From Tamlana carrageenivorans (lineage in GTDB: Bacteria > Bacteroidota > Bacteroidia > Flavobacteriales > Flavobacteriaceae), in the NCBI RefSeq assembly GCF_002893765.1, contig NZ_CP025938.1, positions 1,302,001-1,366,000 on the forward strand: a stretch of DNA of 64,000 nucleotides, given 5' to 3'. Positions 52,816 to 60,958 of the stretch are shown here, piece after piece. The notes under the pieces were generated by a model that saw only the letters and a list, made by a program, of their open reading frames with translations, was not told where the DNA came from and made no database searches. The position numbers were made by a program, and so were the translations under genes. Every line of letters starts with the position of its first letter. Positions within the stretch are counted from its first letter, which is position 1.

Positions 52816-54570
52816 ATGAAAACACTATATAAAAACATTATTTGCTTTTTTTTAGCAGTTGTTACTTTAGTAGCCTGCGAAACAGAAGACAACTTACAAC
52901 CTGAAGGACTATGGGAGTTAAGTAACCCTGCCATAACTTCACCCGAAAATGATGCTACAATCATTTTAAACCAAAATACACCTGATGAGTTGATAACATT
53001 TAATTGGGATGCTGCCGAATCATCAGCAGGATACATTGTTACTTACAAGGTCCTTATTGACACCTTAGGAACAACTGCGTTTGATAACCCTTTGTTAATT
53101 TTTGTTTCAGGAAATGGAGGTAAAGATTTATCTGCCTCCGTTTCTCATGAAACTTTAGACGAAGCTTTATCTATAGCCGGCTACCCTGCGAATAGTAATG
53201 CCGAACTATCTTGGGCGGTTCAAGCAAGTAGCATTAATAAACAATCTACAGACATTCAAAAAATAACCGTTAAAAGGTTTGAGAATGAAATTATTCCTGA
53301 TCAATTATTTTTATCGGGTAATGCTGTAGAAAACAATAATAATATCGCTGAAGCTATTCCTCTAAAAAGACTAAATAATGCTGATGGGGACCCTTCAAAT
53401 ATCCATGAAATTTATACCAGTTTAACAGCCGGTAAAACTTTTAAATTATACAGCGAACAATCTTTACCTGCTCATGTTTACGGAGGCGGCGCTAACGATG
53501 GTGAACTGGTAAAATCTGGAACAGCAATCTCGGTAAGCGAAGATGGTGCATACCGAATTCGAATAGATTTAGACAACAACACCTACTCCATACTTAAAAT
53601 AGAACGTTGGAATGTGAAAGGTAGCCCAATTGTTGGTGGATGGGGTAGCGATGAACCTCTGGAATACATTGGAGGCGGCGTATGGCAAGCGACCATGGAC
53701 TTTGTAGACACAGGCGGATTTTTATTCCGTGCCGATGTTAACGACGGTGGCTACTGGGATTACCTAATGAAACGTGTTACAGGGACTACCAACCAAGTTA
53801 TTATGGAATCTGATGCCGCAAGTCAAGGCGTAACTTATGAAGATGTGCCTGGAGAAATTAAAGGCAGTGTTATAGTTACTCTAGATTTATCAGCCAGCTC
53901 CTATACCTACAACATTGAAAAAGATCCTAATGCATCAGAACCAATTGATACGCCCGACAGCTTATTTTTATTCGTAAACGGCAATATGGCTACCGAGTTA
54001 ACCAAAGATGGCGATGTATTTAAAACCGACGCGCATTTCGCCCTACAAAACGGGGATATGGTTGCTTTAAATACCTCAGCCGATGGCTCAGGAACAAGCT
54101 ATACCATGTTTGCCAATATTGGTGCTACCGATGCTACCGATGATGCCAAAGTTATGATGAGTTCAGATTTAAGTGAAGAATCAGGCGATATTTCAGTTGA
54201 AAGAGACCAAGCCTATGCCTTTGCTATCGATTTTGCTAATGCTAAATTTCAATGGAGCTACTACAATCTTTTCTTATTTCACTGGGATGAAATCAATCAA
54301 GATTGGGATGGCAGAAACGAGTATTTATTAACTTATGAACACCCATTTAAATTTACGAGTACCGTTGCTTTAAAAGCAAATTTCGATATGAAGTTTTTCT
54401 CACCTTGGGATAACGATTTTGGAGGCGACGACCCTTCAGCTTTATCTGGAGGCATGACTAACGGCGGCGGCTCTAACATTAGAAACATTGTAACAGACGG
54501 CAATTACCTAGTTAACGTTGAAGTTACAAACAACTACACCACAGGAACCTACGAATTCACTCAACCCTAA
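52816..54570 (+). CDS. SusE-like outer-membrane glycan-binding lipoprotein
   Basis: This 584-aa lipoprotein (lipobox LVAC, Cys21) begins with a SusE-type immunoglobulin-like domain (NPAITSPENDATIILNQ...ELITFNWDAAESSAGYIVTYKVLID). Beta-sandwich modules resembling SusF/SusE carbohydrate-binding domains follow (residues about 175-290 and 290-385, with WNVKGSPIVGGWG). A C-terminal region of about 180 residues covers the rest. Aromatic residues that could line a glycan site are frequent (WGSDEP, YWDYL). It has no catalytic motif. Third gene of the PUL, 10 bases after susD. Confidence 0.85.
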   Translation: MKTLYKNIICFFLAVVTLVACETEDNLQPEGLWELSNPAITSPENDATIILNQNTPDELITFNWDAAESSAGYIVTYKVLIDTLGTTAFDNPLLIFVSGNGGKDLSASVSHETLDEALSIAGYPANSNAELSWAVQASSINKQSTDIQKITVKRFENEIIPDQLFLSGNAVENNNNIAEAIPLKRLNNADGDPSNIHEIYTSLTAGKTFKLYSEQSLPAHVYGGGANDGELVKSGTAISVSEDGAYRIRIDLDNNTYSILKIERWNVKGSPIVGGWGSDEPLEYIGGGVWQATMDFVDTGGFLFRADVNDGGYWDYLMKRVTGTTNQVIMESDAASQGVTYEDVPGEIKGSVIVTLDLSASSYTYNIEKDPNASEPIDTPDSLFLFVNGNMATELTKDGDVFKTDAHFALQNGDMVALNTSADGSGTSYTMFANIGATDATDDAKVMMSSDLSEESGDISVERDQAYAFAIDFANAKFQWSYYNLFLFHWDEINQDWDGRNEYLLTYEHPFKFTSTVALKANFDMKFFSPWDNDFGGDDPSALSGGMTNGGGSNIRNIVTDGNYLVNVEVTNNYTTGTYEFTQP

Positions 54571-54577
54571 ACAACAA

Positions 54578-54614
54578 AATCTACGAACCCCTACGGGTTA
54601 GGGGTTCGTAGATT
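54578..54614 (+). other. Perfect 16-bp intercistronic hairpin in the PUL
   Basis: AATCTACGAACCCCTA and TAGGGGTTCGTAGATT form a perfect stem with the five-base loop CGGGT. It starts seven bases after the SusE-like stop codon and ends 16 bases before the first GH30 ATG. No T-run follows, so it is not a classic terminator. It may be an mRNA processing or stability element, or an attenuator. Confidence 0.75.
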
Positions 54615-54630
54615 CAATACACTAAAAAAA

Positions 54631-56082
54631 ATGAATTTAAAAATCTTAAAAAAAAGCTTCATTTCAGCAGCATTAATAGCATCATTTTTTGGTTGTCAAA
54701 GTTGTCAAAAAGACGACGACGTTTCCGGCCAAATTACCCCACCAACAACACCAGAAACTGTAGATGTAGATTTTTATCTTACAAAAGCAGACCAATCGGT
54801 TTTATTCAAAAAACAGGATGCTGGAGTTTCAGCTTATAAGGAAAATTCAAATTTCACCATTAACGTTTCTAGCAGTAAAACGTATCAAGAAATCGATGGT
54901 TTTGGCTATTCATTAACTGGCGGAAGTGCGTTACACATTAACAACTTATCTTCAGCCAATAAAAGCAACCTATTAAACGATCTTTTTAAATGGGATGGCG
55001 AAAATATTGGTGTTAGCTATTTAAGAATAAGCATAGGTGCATCAGATTTAGATGCCGCACCATTTTCATACAACGATTTGCCAGCAGGCGAAACAGATGT
55101 TGCTATGACCAAATTTTCAATAGCAAAAGACAAAGAAAATTTAATCCCTGTTCTTAAAGCGATTTTAGCCATCAACCCAAACATTAAAATAATGGGCTCA
55201 CCGTGGTCACCTCCAACTTGGATGAAAACCAACCAAAGCTTTAAGGGGGGCAGTTTAAAACCTGAATACTACGATGCCTATGCCTTATATTTTGTGAAAT
55301 ATGTTGAAGCTATGGCTGCCGAAGGTATTACTATTGATGCCGTTACTGTGCAAAATGAACCTTTACACCCTGGCAACAACCCGAGTTTATTAATGGAAGC
55401 TGCCGATCAGGCCGTTTTTGTTAAAAACCATTTAGGACCTGCATTTGAAACAGCAGGAATCCCTACAAAAATCATTATTTATGATCATAATGCCGATAGA
55501 ACCGATTACCCAATTTCTATTCTAAATGATCCGGATGCCAAAAAATATATTGACGGTTCTGCCTTTCATTTATATGGTGGAAGTATCGATAAATTGAGCT
55601 TAGTACACAATGCGCACCCTGACAAAAACTTATATTTTACCGAGCAGTGGGTAGGGGTTAATGAAACCTTTGACAACAACTTAAAATGGCACGCCAGAGA
55701 ACTCATAATTGGTGCAACAAGAAATTGGTGCAAAACTGTTTTGGAATGGAACCTTGCAGCAGATTCTAATTTAGAACCACACACCGATGGTGGTTGCACA
55801 GAATGTTTAGGCGCCTTAACCATTGATGGCAATACGGTTAAGAAAAACGTAGCGTATTACATCATTGCTCATGCTTCAAAATTTGTGAGACCAGGATCGA
55901 AAAGAATTGAATCTAATTATGCTTCCAACCTGCCTAACGTAGCTTTTAAAACACCAGATGGCAAAATAGTTGTCATTGTTTTAAATAATACAGACACTAA
56001 AAAAACTTTCAATATAAATGCTTCAGACGAACCTGTTACAACGTCACTTGACGCTGGGGCTCTAGGAACATTTATTTGGTAA
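54631..56082 (+). CDS. Glycoside hydrolase family 30 lipoprotein (copy 1)
   Basis: The 483-aa enzyme is a predicted beta-glycosidase on the outer membrane (lipobox FFGC, Cys22). The GH30 barrel shows the start block QEIDGFGYSLTGGSA, the WSPPTWMKT motif, the acid/base Glu243 in TVQNEPLHPG and the nucleophile Glu338 in LYFTEQWVG. The C-terminal beta domain carries HASKFVRPGSKRIESNY. GH30 enzymes in marine Bacteroidota PULs often cleave beta-1,6-glucan or laminarin branches; the substrate here is an inference. Next gene is a second GH30. Confidence 0.9.
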   Translation: MNLKILKKSFISAALIASFFGCQSCQKDDDVSGQITPPTTPETVDVDFYLTKADQSVLFKKQDAGVSAYKENSNFTINVSSSKTYQEIDGFGYSLTGGSALHINNLSSANKSNLLNDLFKWDGENIGVSYLRISIGASDLDAAPFSYNDLPAGETDVAMTKFSIAKDKENLIPVLKAILAINPNIKIMGSPWSPPTWMKTNQSFKGGSLKPEYYDAYALYFVKYVEAMAAEGITIDAVTVQNEPLHPGNNPSLLMEAADQAVFVKNHLGPAFETAGIPTKIIIYDHNADRTDYPISILNDPDAKKYIDGSAFHLYGGSIDKLSLVHNAHPDKNLYFTEQWVGVNETFDNNLKWHARELIIGATRNWCKTVLEWNLAADSNLEPHTDGGCTECLGALTIDGNTVKKNVAYYIIAHASKFVRPGSKRIESNYASNLPNVAFKTPDGKIVVIVLNNTDTKKTFNINASDEPVTTSLDAGALGTFIW

Positions 56083-56099
56083 TTTAAAATTTAGCGACT

Positions 56100-57578
56100 A
56101 TGATTTTTTCAAAATACAACCTCCTCCTTCTAGCTACTATTTTTTTGGCTTCTTGTACAGATACGAAAACCAAATCGACAGAAATAGTAGACGAAAAAGC
56201 TCCTGAAACAAGCTACAACATAACATCTTTAAAGGTTTATACCACAGCCGAAAACACCAATTTAAAATTGAGTTTAACTGATGAAGCTTCCTTTAAACCT
56301 GCAAAACAGCCCTTAGAAACGGATATTTCGGTGTTTGTAAATCCCAAAAAGAGTTTCCAGAAATTTTTAGGTATTGGTGGTGCCATAACCGATGCTTCAG
56401 CAGAAGTATTTGCAAAATTAAGCGCCGATAAACAAGAAGAGCTCTTACAGGCGTATTACGGCAAAAACAGCATTAATTACAACATTATTAGAACCCATAT
56501 TCACAGCTGTGATTTTAGCTCAAAAAGCTATACCTATATTGAAGAAGGTGATACTGAATTAAAAACCTTCTCTATTGAAAAGGACAAACAATTTAGAATC
56601 CCAATGATTAAAAAAGCCATAGCTTTAATTAAAGATGATTTGGTTTTTTATGCAACACCATGGAGTCCACCACCATTTATGAAAACCAATAATGATATGT
56701 TACAAGGCGGGAAACTACGCCCAGAATACTATCAAACTTGGGCCGATTACTTTGTTAAATTCATTAAGGCTTATGAAGCTGAAGGTATTCCTGTTTGGGG
56801 GGTAACCATTCAAAACGAACCCATGGCGAAACAACGCTGGGAATCTTGTATCTATACAGCAGAAGAAGAACGCGACTTTTTAAAAAACAACTTAGGCCCA
56901 ACATTTGAAAAGGCTGGTTTTAGCGATAAAAACATTGTGGTTTGGGACCATAACAGGGACTTAATTTCGCAACGGGCTAATACTATTTTTGAAGATCCAG
57001 AAGCTGCAAAATATGCTTGGGGTATTGGTTTTCACTGGTATGAAACATGGACAGGTGGCGATCCTAAGTATGAAAATTTAGCAAACATTAAAGAATCCTT
57101 TCCTACTAAAAACCTACTATTTACCGAAGGCTGCCAAGAAGCTTTTAGTGCAGAACATTATTTTAGATGGTCTAATGCCGAACGCTATGGCAATTCCATG
57201 ATTAACGATTTCAACAACGGTACGGTAGGCTGGACAGATTGGAATATTTTACTTGACGAAACTGGCGGACCAAATCATGTTCAGAATTTATGTTTCGCTC
57301 CTATTCATGCCGATACTAGAACCAACGAATTAATTTACACACCGTCTTATTATTACATAGGACATTTTTCAAAATTTATTAAACCAAATGCCCTTAGAAT
57401 AAGCACAACTACAAGCAGAAGCACCATTGAAAGCACAACGTTTAAAAATGAGAATGATGAATTTGTAACCGTCGTTATGAATAAAACAAATGAGGCGATT
57501 GCCTATAAATTTATTGTTGAAAACCAAGAAGTATCACTAAACATCCCTGCCCATGCCATTCAATCCATAGTCTATTAA
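56100..57578 (+). CDS. Glycoside hydrolase family 30 lipoprotein (copy 2)
   Basis: The 492-aa enzyme follows copy 1 by 17 bases. It is a predicted lipoprotein (FLASC, Cys19). GH30 motifs are KFLGIGGAITDASAEVFAKL, ATPWSPPPFMKTNND, acid/base Glu240 in GVTIQNEPMAKQRWESC, and nucleophile Glu343 in LLFTEGCQEAF; HFSKFIKPNALRIS opens the C-terminal beta domain. It differs clearly from copy 1, for instance in the loop after QNEP, so the two probably cut different linkages or chain lengths rather than being recent duplicates. Confidence 0.9.
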   Translation: MIFSKYNLLLLATIFLASCTDTKTKSTEIVDEKAPETSYNITSLKVYTTAENTNLKLSLTDEASFKPAKQPLETDISVFVNPKKSFQKFLGIGGAITDASAEVFAKLSADKQEELLQAYYGKNSINYNIIRTHIHSCDFSSKSYTYIEEGDTELKTFSIEKDKQFRIPMIKKAIALIKDDLVFYATPWSPPPFMKTNNDMLQGGKLRPEYYQTWADYFVKFIKAYEAEGIPVWGVTIQNEPMAKQRWESCIYTAEEERDFLKNNLGPTFEKAGFSDKNIVVWDHNRDLISQRANTIFEDPEAAKYAWGIGFHWYETWTGGDPKYENLANIKESFPTKNLLFTEGCQEAFSAEHYFRWSNAERYGNSMINDFNNGTVGWTDWNILLDETGGPNHVQNLCFAPIHADTRTNELIYTPSYYYIGHFSKFIKPNALRISTTTSRSTIESTTFKNENDEFVTVVMNKTNEAIAYKFIVENQEVSLNIPAHAIQSIVY

Positions 57579-57597
57579 CCCTTTAATTTTATATATT

Positions 57598-58587
57598 ATG
57601 AAAAACAACTACATGCTTAGTACTATTGCATTAACACTATTACTATCATTTCCATTATTTGCTCAAGTAGACGTTATATTTCGCGTAGACTTAGGCTCTG
57701 AAATTATTAGCCCCAATGGCATCCACATTGTAGGTTCATTGAACGGATGGGATCCAAGCATAACCACGTTGACACAGGAAGGAAGTACAACCATTTATTC
57801 TACGGTAATACCGCTAACTGAAGGCTGGTATGCGTATAAATTTGTAAATGGAAACACCTGGGGTGCCGAAGAGTCACCTTCAGCACCATGCGCTACAAGC
57901 AAAGGGAACAGGATGATTTATGTTAACGATTCTGGAACCGATTTAGTTTTAGAAACCGTCCCTTTTGGAGGTTGTAATGCCGACGGTACGGGGTTCGATT
58001 TAACATTTAATGTCGATACGTCTTCCTTATCTACTATAGATGCAGCTGGCATACATGTTGTTGGTAATATGAATGGCTGGACCACCGATGATTTGATGCT
58101 TACAAATACCTCTGGAGATATTTACAGTAAAACCGTTAGACTTGCTTCGCCAGCAGATTACCCCGTTACTCCTCAATACAAATACCTTAATGGAAATTCA
58201 TGGGGCACAGAAGAAACACCAGCCTCAGGTTGCGCTACGGTTTCTGGGAGCGACAGAGTAATAACTCTAGTGAATTCTGGAAATAATACTTATGATGTTT
58301 TTAATGGTTGCACCTACACATTAAACATAAACCAACAAGACTTTAAAACTATTAACGCAGCTTACATTAAAGGATTAGGTCTTAAAGTTAATACGCCAAA
58401 ATCATCAACTAGCGATGAATTAAATGTGTCCATTTATACCATTTCTGGACGCAAAGTATTATCTAAAAATATAGTTTATAACACCGAAAACATTATACCT
58501 CTAAACGGTATTAGCAAAGGCCTGTATTTAGCTTATTTTACTGATGCATCCAATAAGAATATGATCAAAAAATTTATAGTACATTAA
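57598..58587 (+). CDS. Secreted two-module glycan-binding-like protein with type IX sorting tail
   Basis: The 329-aa protein has a signal peptide (ALTLLLSFPLFAQ). Two tandem modules follow, residues about 24-125 and 130-245, with repeated signatures GIHIVGSLNGWDP and YAYKFVNGNTWGAEESP, then GIHVVGNMNGWTTD and PQYKYLNGNSWGTEETP. These resemble CBM20/48-like starch-binding folds, and each ends with a conserved Cys. The last 75 residues form a type IX sorting domain (LNVSIYTISGRKVL...KGLYLAYFTDASNKNMIKKFIV). No catalytic site was seen. As the last PUL gene it probably binds the glycan outside the cell. Confidence 0.78.
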   Translation: MKNNYMLSTIALTLLLSFPLFAQVDVIFRVDLGSEIISPNGIHIVGSLNGWDPSITTLTQEGSTTIYSTVIPLTEGWYAYKFVNGNTWGAEESPSAPCATSKGNRMIYVNDSGTDLVLETVPFGGCNADGTGFDLTFNVDTSSLSTIDAAGIHVVGNMNGWTTDDLMLTNTSGDIYSKTVRLASPADYPVTPQYKYLNGNSWGTEETPASGCATVSGSDRVITLVNSGNNTYDVFNGCTYTLNINQQDFKTINAAYIKGLGLKVNTPKSSTSDELNVSIYTISGRKVLSKNIVYNTENIIPLNGISKGLYLAYFTDASNKNMIKKFIVH

Positions 58588-58603
58588 TTCATACGACATC
58601 ACG

Positions 58604-58642
58604 AAACACCGTAAAAAGCAGTTGCTTTTTGCGGTGTTTTTT
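58604..58642 (+). terminator. Rho-independent terminator at the end of the PUL
   Basis: AACACCGTAAAAAGCA pairs with TGCTTTTTGCGGTGTT (one G-U pair) with a two-base loop and a T-run, 17 bases after the last PUL stop codon. It may also serve the convergent plsC gene. Confidence 0.88.
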
Positions 58643-58676
58643 ATCTCATTTATACTGTAATATGATTAATCTAAGC

Positions 58677-59426
58677 CTAGGAACCACAAAAAACCTCCAA
58701 CTGCTTCAAAATAACCTCACGAGCCTTAGCATTTAAGTCTTTAGTATCATCAATAGTTAAACCCCTGGTTGGAATAAGTTTATGTACCTTCACTCGCATA
58801 CGACCAGGACTTCCGCTAAAAAAAGTAAAAGAAAATCGTTTCTTATTATCGGCAAATGTTAAAGGCACCACTGGAATTTGATGATTAATCGCCAGTCGAA
58901 AAGCCCCATCTTTAAAGGTATCTAATTCAATATGTTCTTCGGGTACACCACCTTCTGGAAAAATACAAATACTTAATCCTGATTTTAAGCGCTTTTGAGC
59001 CCTTAAAAAAACAGCATGCCTACTTTTAGCCGAACTGCGATCTACCAAAATACAAGTACGTTTGTAGAAAAATCCAAATAGTGGAATTTTAGCCAACTCG
59101 GCTTTCCCAACAAAAACAAACGGGTTTTTAACCGTAACCAGCATGAGCATGATATCGGCCATAGACGTATGGTTAGCAATAAACATATAGCTTTTGCTTT
59201 TGTCTAAAGCTTCTTCGCGTTTTATAATGGGAACAAACCCCATGCCCATTAAAATAAATTTAGCCCAAATGCGTGCTAACCTAAAAAAGAATGAATACCA
59301 AGATTCCTTTAAAATAGATATTATTAAAAACGGAAACAATATTAGTATTGGTAAGCATACTAAAATGTAGAACCAAACACGGTAAAGGGTCCCAAATATG
59401 TATTTCAGAATTTTCATAAGCTTCAA
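58677..59426 (-). CDS. plsC: 1-acyl-sn-glycerol-3-phosphate acyltransferase (PlsC family)
   Basis: The 249-aa inner-membrane enzyme acylates lysophosphatidic acid to phosphatidic acid. An N-terminal hydrophobic region (FYILVCLPILILFPFLIISI) precedes HX4D in ANHTSMADIMLM. Further blocks are CILVDRSS, FPEGGVPEEH and VPLTFADN. It is one of two PlsC-family proteins in the window and the closer match to typical flavobacterial PlsC. The gene is convergent with the PUL. An IS982 element lies only 13 bases upstream, so its native promoter may have been displaced. Confidence 0.9.
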   Translation of the reverse strand: MKLMKILKYIFGTLYRVWFYILVCLPILILFPFLIISILKESWYSFFFRLARIWAKFILMGMGFVPIIKREEALDKSKSYMFIANHTSMADIMLMLVTVKNPFVFVGKAELAKIPLFGFFYKRTCILVDRSSAKSRHAVFLRAQKRLKSGLSICIFPEGGVPEEHIELDTFKDGAFRLAINHQIPVVPLTFADNKKRFSFTFFSGSPGRMRVKVHKLIPTRGLTIDDTKDLNAKAREVILKQLEVFCGS

Positions 59427-59439
59427 AAATACTATTATA

Positions 59440-60417
59440 ACCCGTTGTGCATTTTAAATAATGCTAATTTTAATATTATTAATGTTTCTCCCAAAAATAA
59501 ACTTATTGATATACTGAATAGTTGTTAAAGCAGTTATCTTAGCTACGATTCTTGTTTTAAAACCTTCAAAAGTTTTAGCATAATTGCGTCTTATCATAAA
59601 TTGGTCACAAAGTTGTGAAAATAATGTTTCTATCCTTTTCCTCTTTTTTCTAAATACATAAGGCTGTACTTTGTAATTTTTTTGATTGCTTCTCATAGGT
59701 GTATTTAGCGTTATATTACAGGTTTCAAACAAGTTAAGCTGTATTTCTGTTGATAAATAGCCTTTATCACCAATTAATGTACAATCGCTTATTTGCATCT
59801 TAATATCTTTAAGATAATTAATATCGTGTACAGATGCTGGACTCAAATCGATACTTTGAAAGACACCATTTACAGAACAAACAGCGTGCAGTTTATAACC
59901 GTAATAATTAGAACTTTGAGCTGCACAATAACCTTTATCTGGAAATGCATAAGTGTTTTCTTTACAAATCTTTGAACGAGAACTGCGTGATAATTTACAA
60001 ACTTCTAAAGGCATACTATCTACTACAAAATAATCTTCAAATTCATTAAAATGGGAAGCTAAGCTTAACCTGATACTGTTGAGCTTATTAACTAGTTTTC
60101 GTCTTCTTCTATTGTAGACACTTCTCTCTATTTTTGATAATAGGGAATCTGGAAGTTTTCTAAAAAGGTCATTTTCACTATCTATTCCCATAAATTCGGC
60201 AGTAAGACTCAAACTGATAAGTTCTAAATCACTAAGCTTTGGTTGTCGTCTTTGATAACTTAAAAGTTGTTCTTTCGATATTTTTCTTAATACTTCCAAT
60301 ATTCTTTCGTAATTTGCACTCAAGTTGTTCATTATTAATGATTTGTAGTTAAATCAATTTACTGATTTTCAGTAAGATGAACAACTTTTTTCTTTTAAAT
60401 CATAATGCACAACGGGT
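59440..60417 (-). mobile_element. IS982-family insertion sequence with 7-bp target duplication
   Basis: A complete transposase gene lies between perfect terminal inverted repeats beginning ACCCGTTGTGCAT (59440-59452 and, inverted, 60405-60417). The flanks carry TATTATA directly outside both ends (59433-59439 and 60418-60424), a target duplication within the range known for IS982. It sits between plsC and the GlsB-like gene, immediately upstream of plsC. Confidence 0.92.
59454..60332 (-). CDS. IS982-family transposase
   Basis: The 292-aa transposase has the N-terminal block RRQPKLSDLELISLSLTAEFMGIDSENDLF and the catalytic core with Asp in YFVVDSMPLEVCK, Asp in TLIGDKGYLSTEIQ and Glu in RKRIETLFSQLCDQFMIRRNYAKTFEGF. 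FPDKGYCAAQSSNYYGYKLHAV is typical of the family. The frame is intact and the length normal, so the element is likely competent. Confidence 0.95.
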   Translation of the reverse strand: MNNLSANYERILEVLRKISKEQLLSYQRRQPKLSDLELISLSLTAEFMGIDSENDLFRKLPDSLLSKIERSVYNRRRRKLVNKLNSIRLSLASHFNEFEDYFVVDSMPLEVCKLSRSSRSKICKENTYAFPDKGYCAAQSSNYYGYKLHAVCSVNGVFQSIDLSPASVHDINYLKDIKMQISDCTLIGDKGYLSTEIQLNLFETCNITLNTPMRSNQKNYKVQPYVFRKKRKRIETLFSQLCDQFMIRRNYAKTFEGFKTRIVAKITALTTIQYINKFIFGRNINNIKISII

Positions 60418-60628
60418 TATTATAATTTGATTATCTTTAAAACATACTAACCGAACTCGTCTTGACTTTTTACGTTTAACCGAAAATGAAATAAAATTTG
60501 ACCAGACGAGGTGTTTTTAGAAAGTCATAGTATCGCTACGACTAATAAAAACAGCAAAATATGGGTGAATTTTAAACATTTTTTAGGGAATAGAAATAGT
60601 CAAAACGAGTTCACTAAAAATAGACATT

Positions 60629-60871
60629 ATGGGATTACTTTATGCTTTACTAATTGGAGCACTAGCCGGCTGGTTAGCTGGAAATTTAATGAAAGGTGGC
60701 GGATTTGGACTCCTGCTAAACATCGTTATTGGTATTATTGGCGGATTGGTAGGAAACTGGTTATTTGCCACACTTGGCATTTCATTTATTGAAGGCTTTA
60801 TTGGTGATATTTTAACGGGTGCTATAGGAGCTTGCGTCATATTATTTATTGCCAGTTTGTTTAAAAAGTAA
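60629..60871 (+). CDS. GlsB/YeaQ/YmgE-family stress membrane protein
   Basis: This 80-aa inner-membrane protein has three hydrophobic helices rich in Gly (LLYALLIGALAGWLAGNLMKGGGFGLLLNIVIGIIGGLVG; GAIGACVILFIASLF), the pattern of the transglycosylase-associated or GlsB/YeaQ family. Members respond to general stress; no mechanism is known. It is alone, followed by its own terminator at 60890-60915. A second frame over the same bases (60511-60792) is a shadow. Confidence 0.88.
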   Translation: MGLLYALLIGALAGWLAGNLMKGGGFGLLLNIVIGIIGGLVGNWLFATLGISFIEGFIGDILTGAIGACVILFIASLFKK

Positions 60872-60889
60872 ACATATTGCAGCTTATTT

Positions 60890-60915
60890 AAAAAAGTGGC
60901 GTCTGCCACTTTTTT
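60890..60915 (+). terminator. Rho-independent terminator of the GlsB-like gene
   Basis: AAAAAAGTGGC and GCCACTTTTTT form a perfect 11-bp stem with a four-base loop, 18 bases after the stop codon. Confidence 0.9.
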
Positions 60916-60933
60916 TATTGTCCAACTTATCTT

Positions 60934-60941
60934 TAAATTTG
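60934..60941 (+). promoter_or_regulatory. -7 promoter box of trpS
   Basis: TAAATTTG is an exact TAnnTTTG match and ends 17 bases before the trpS ATG at 60959. It lies inside the longer frame from 60896, which favours the downstream start. Confidence 0.55.
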
Positions 60942-60958
60942 CCTTTTATATAAAATTT

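Noticed and set aside
60511..60792. A 93-aa plus-strand frame overlapping the GlsB-like gene
   Set aside because: Trp/His-rich composition is typical of an out-of-frame shadow; the overlapping frame encodes a well-known membrane protein family.
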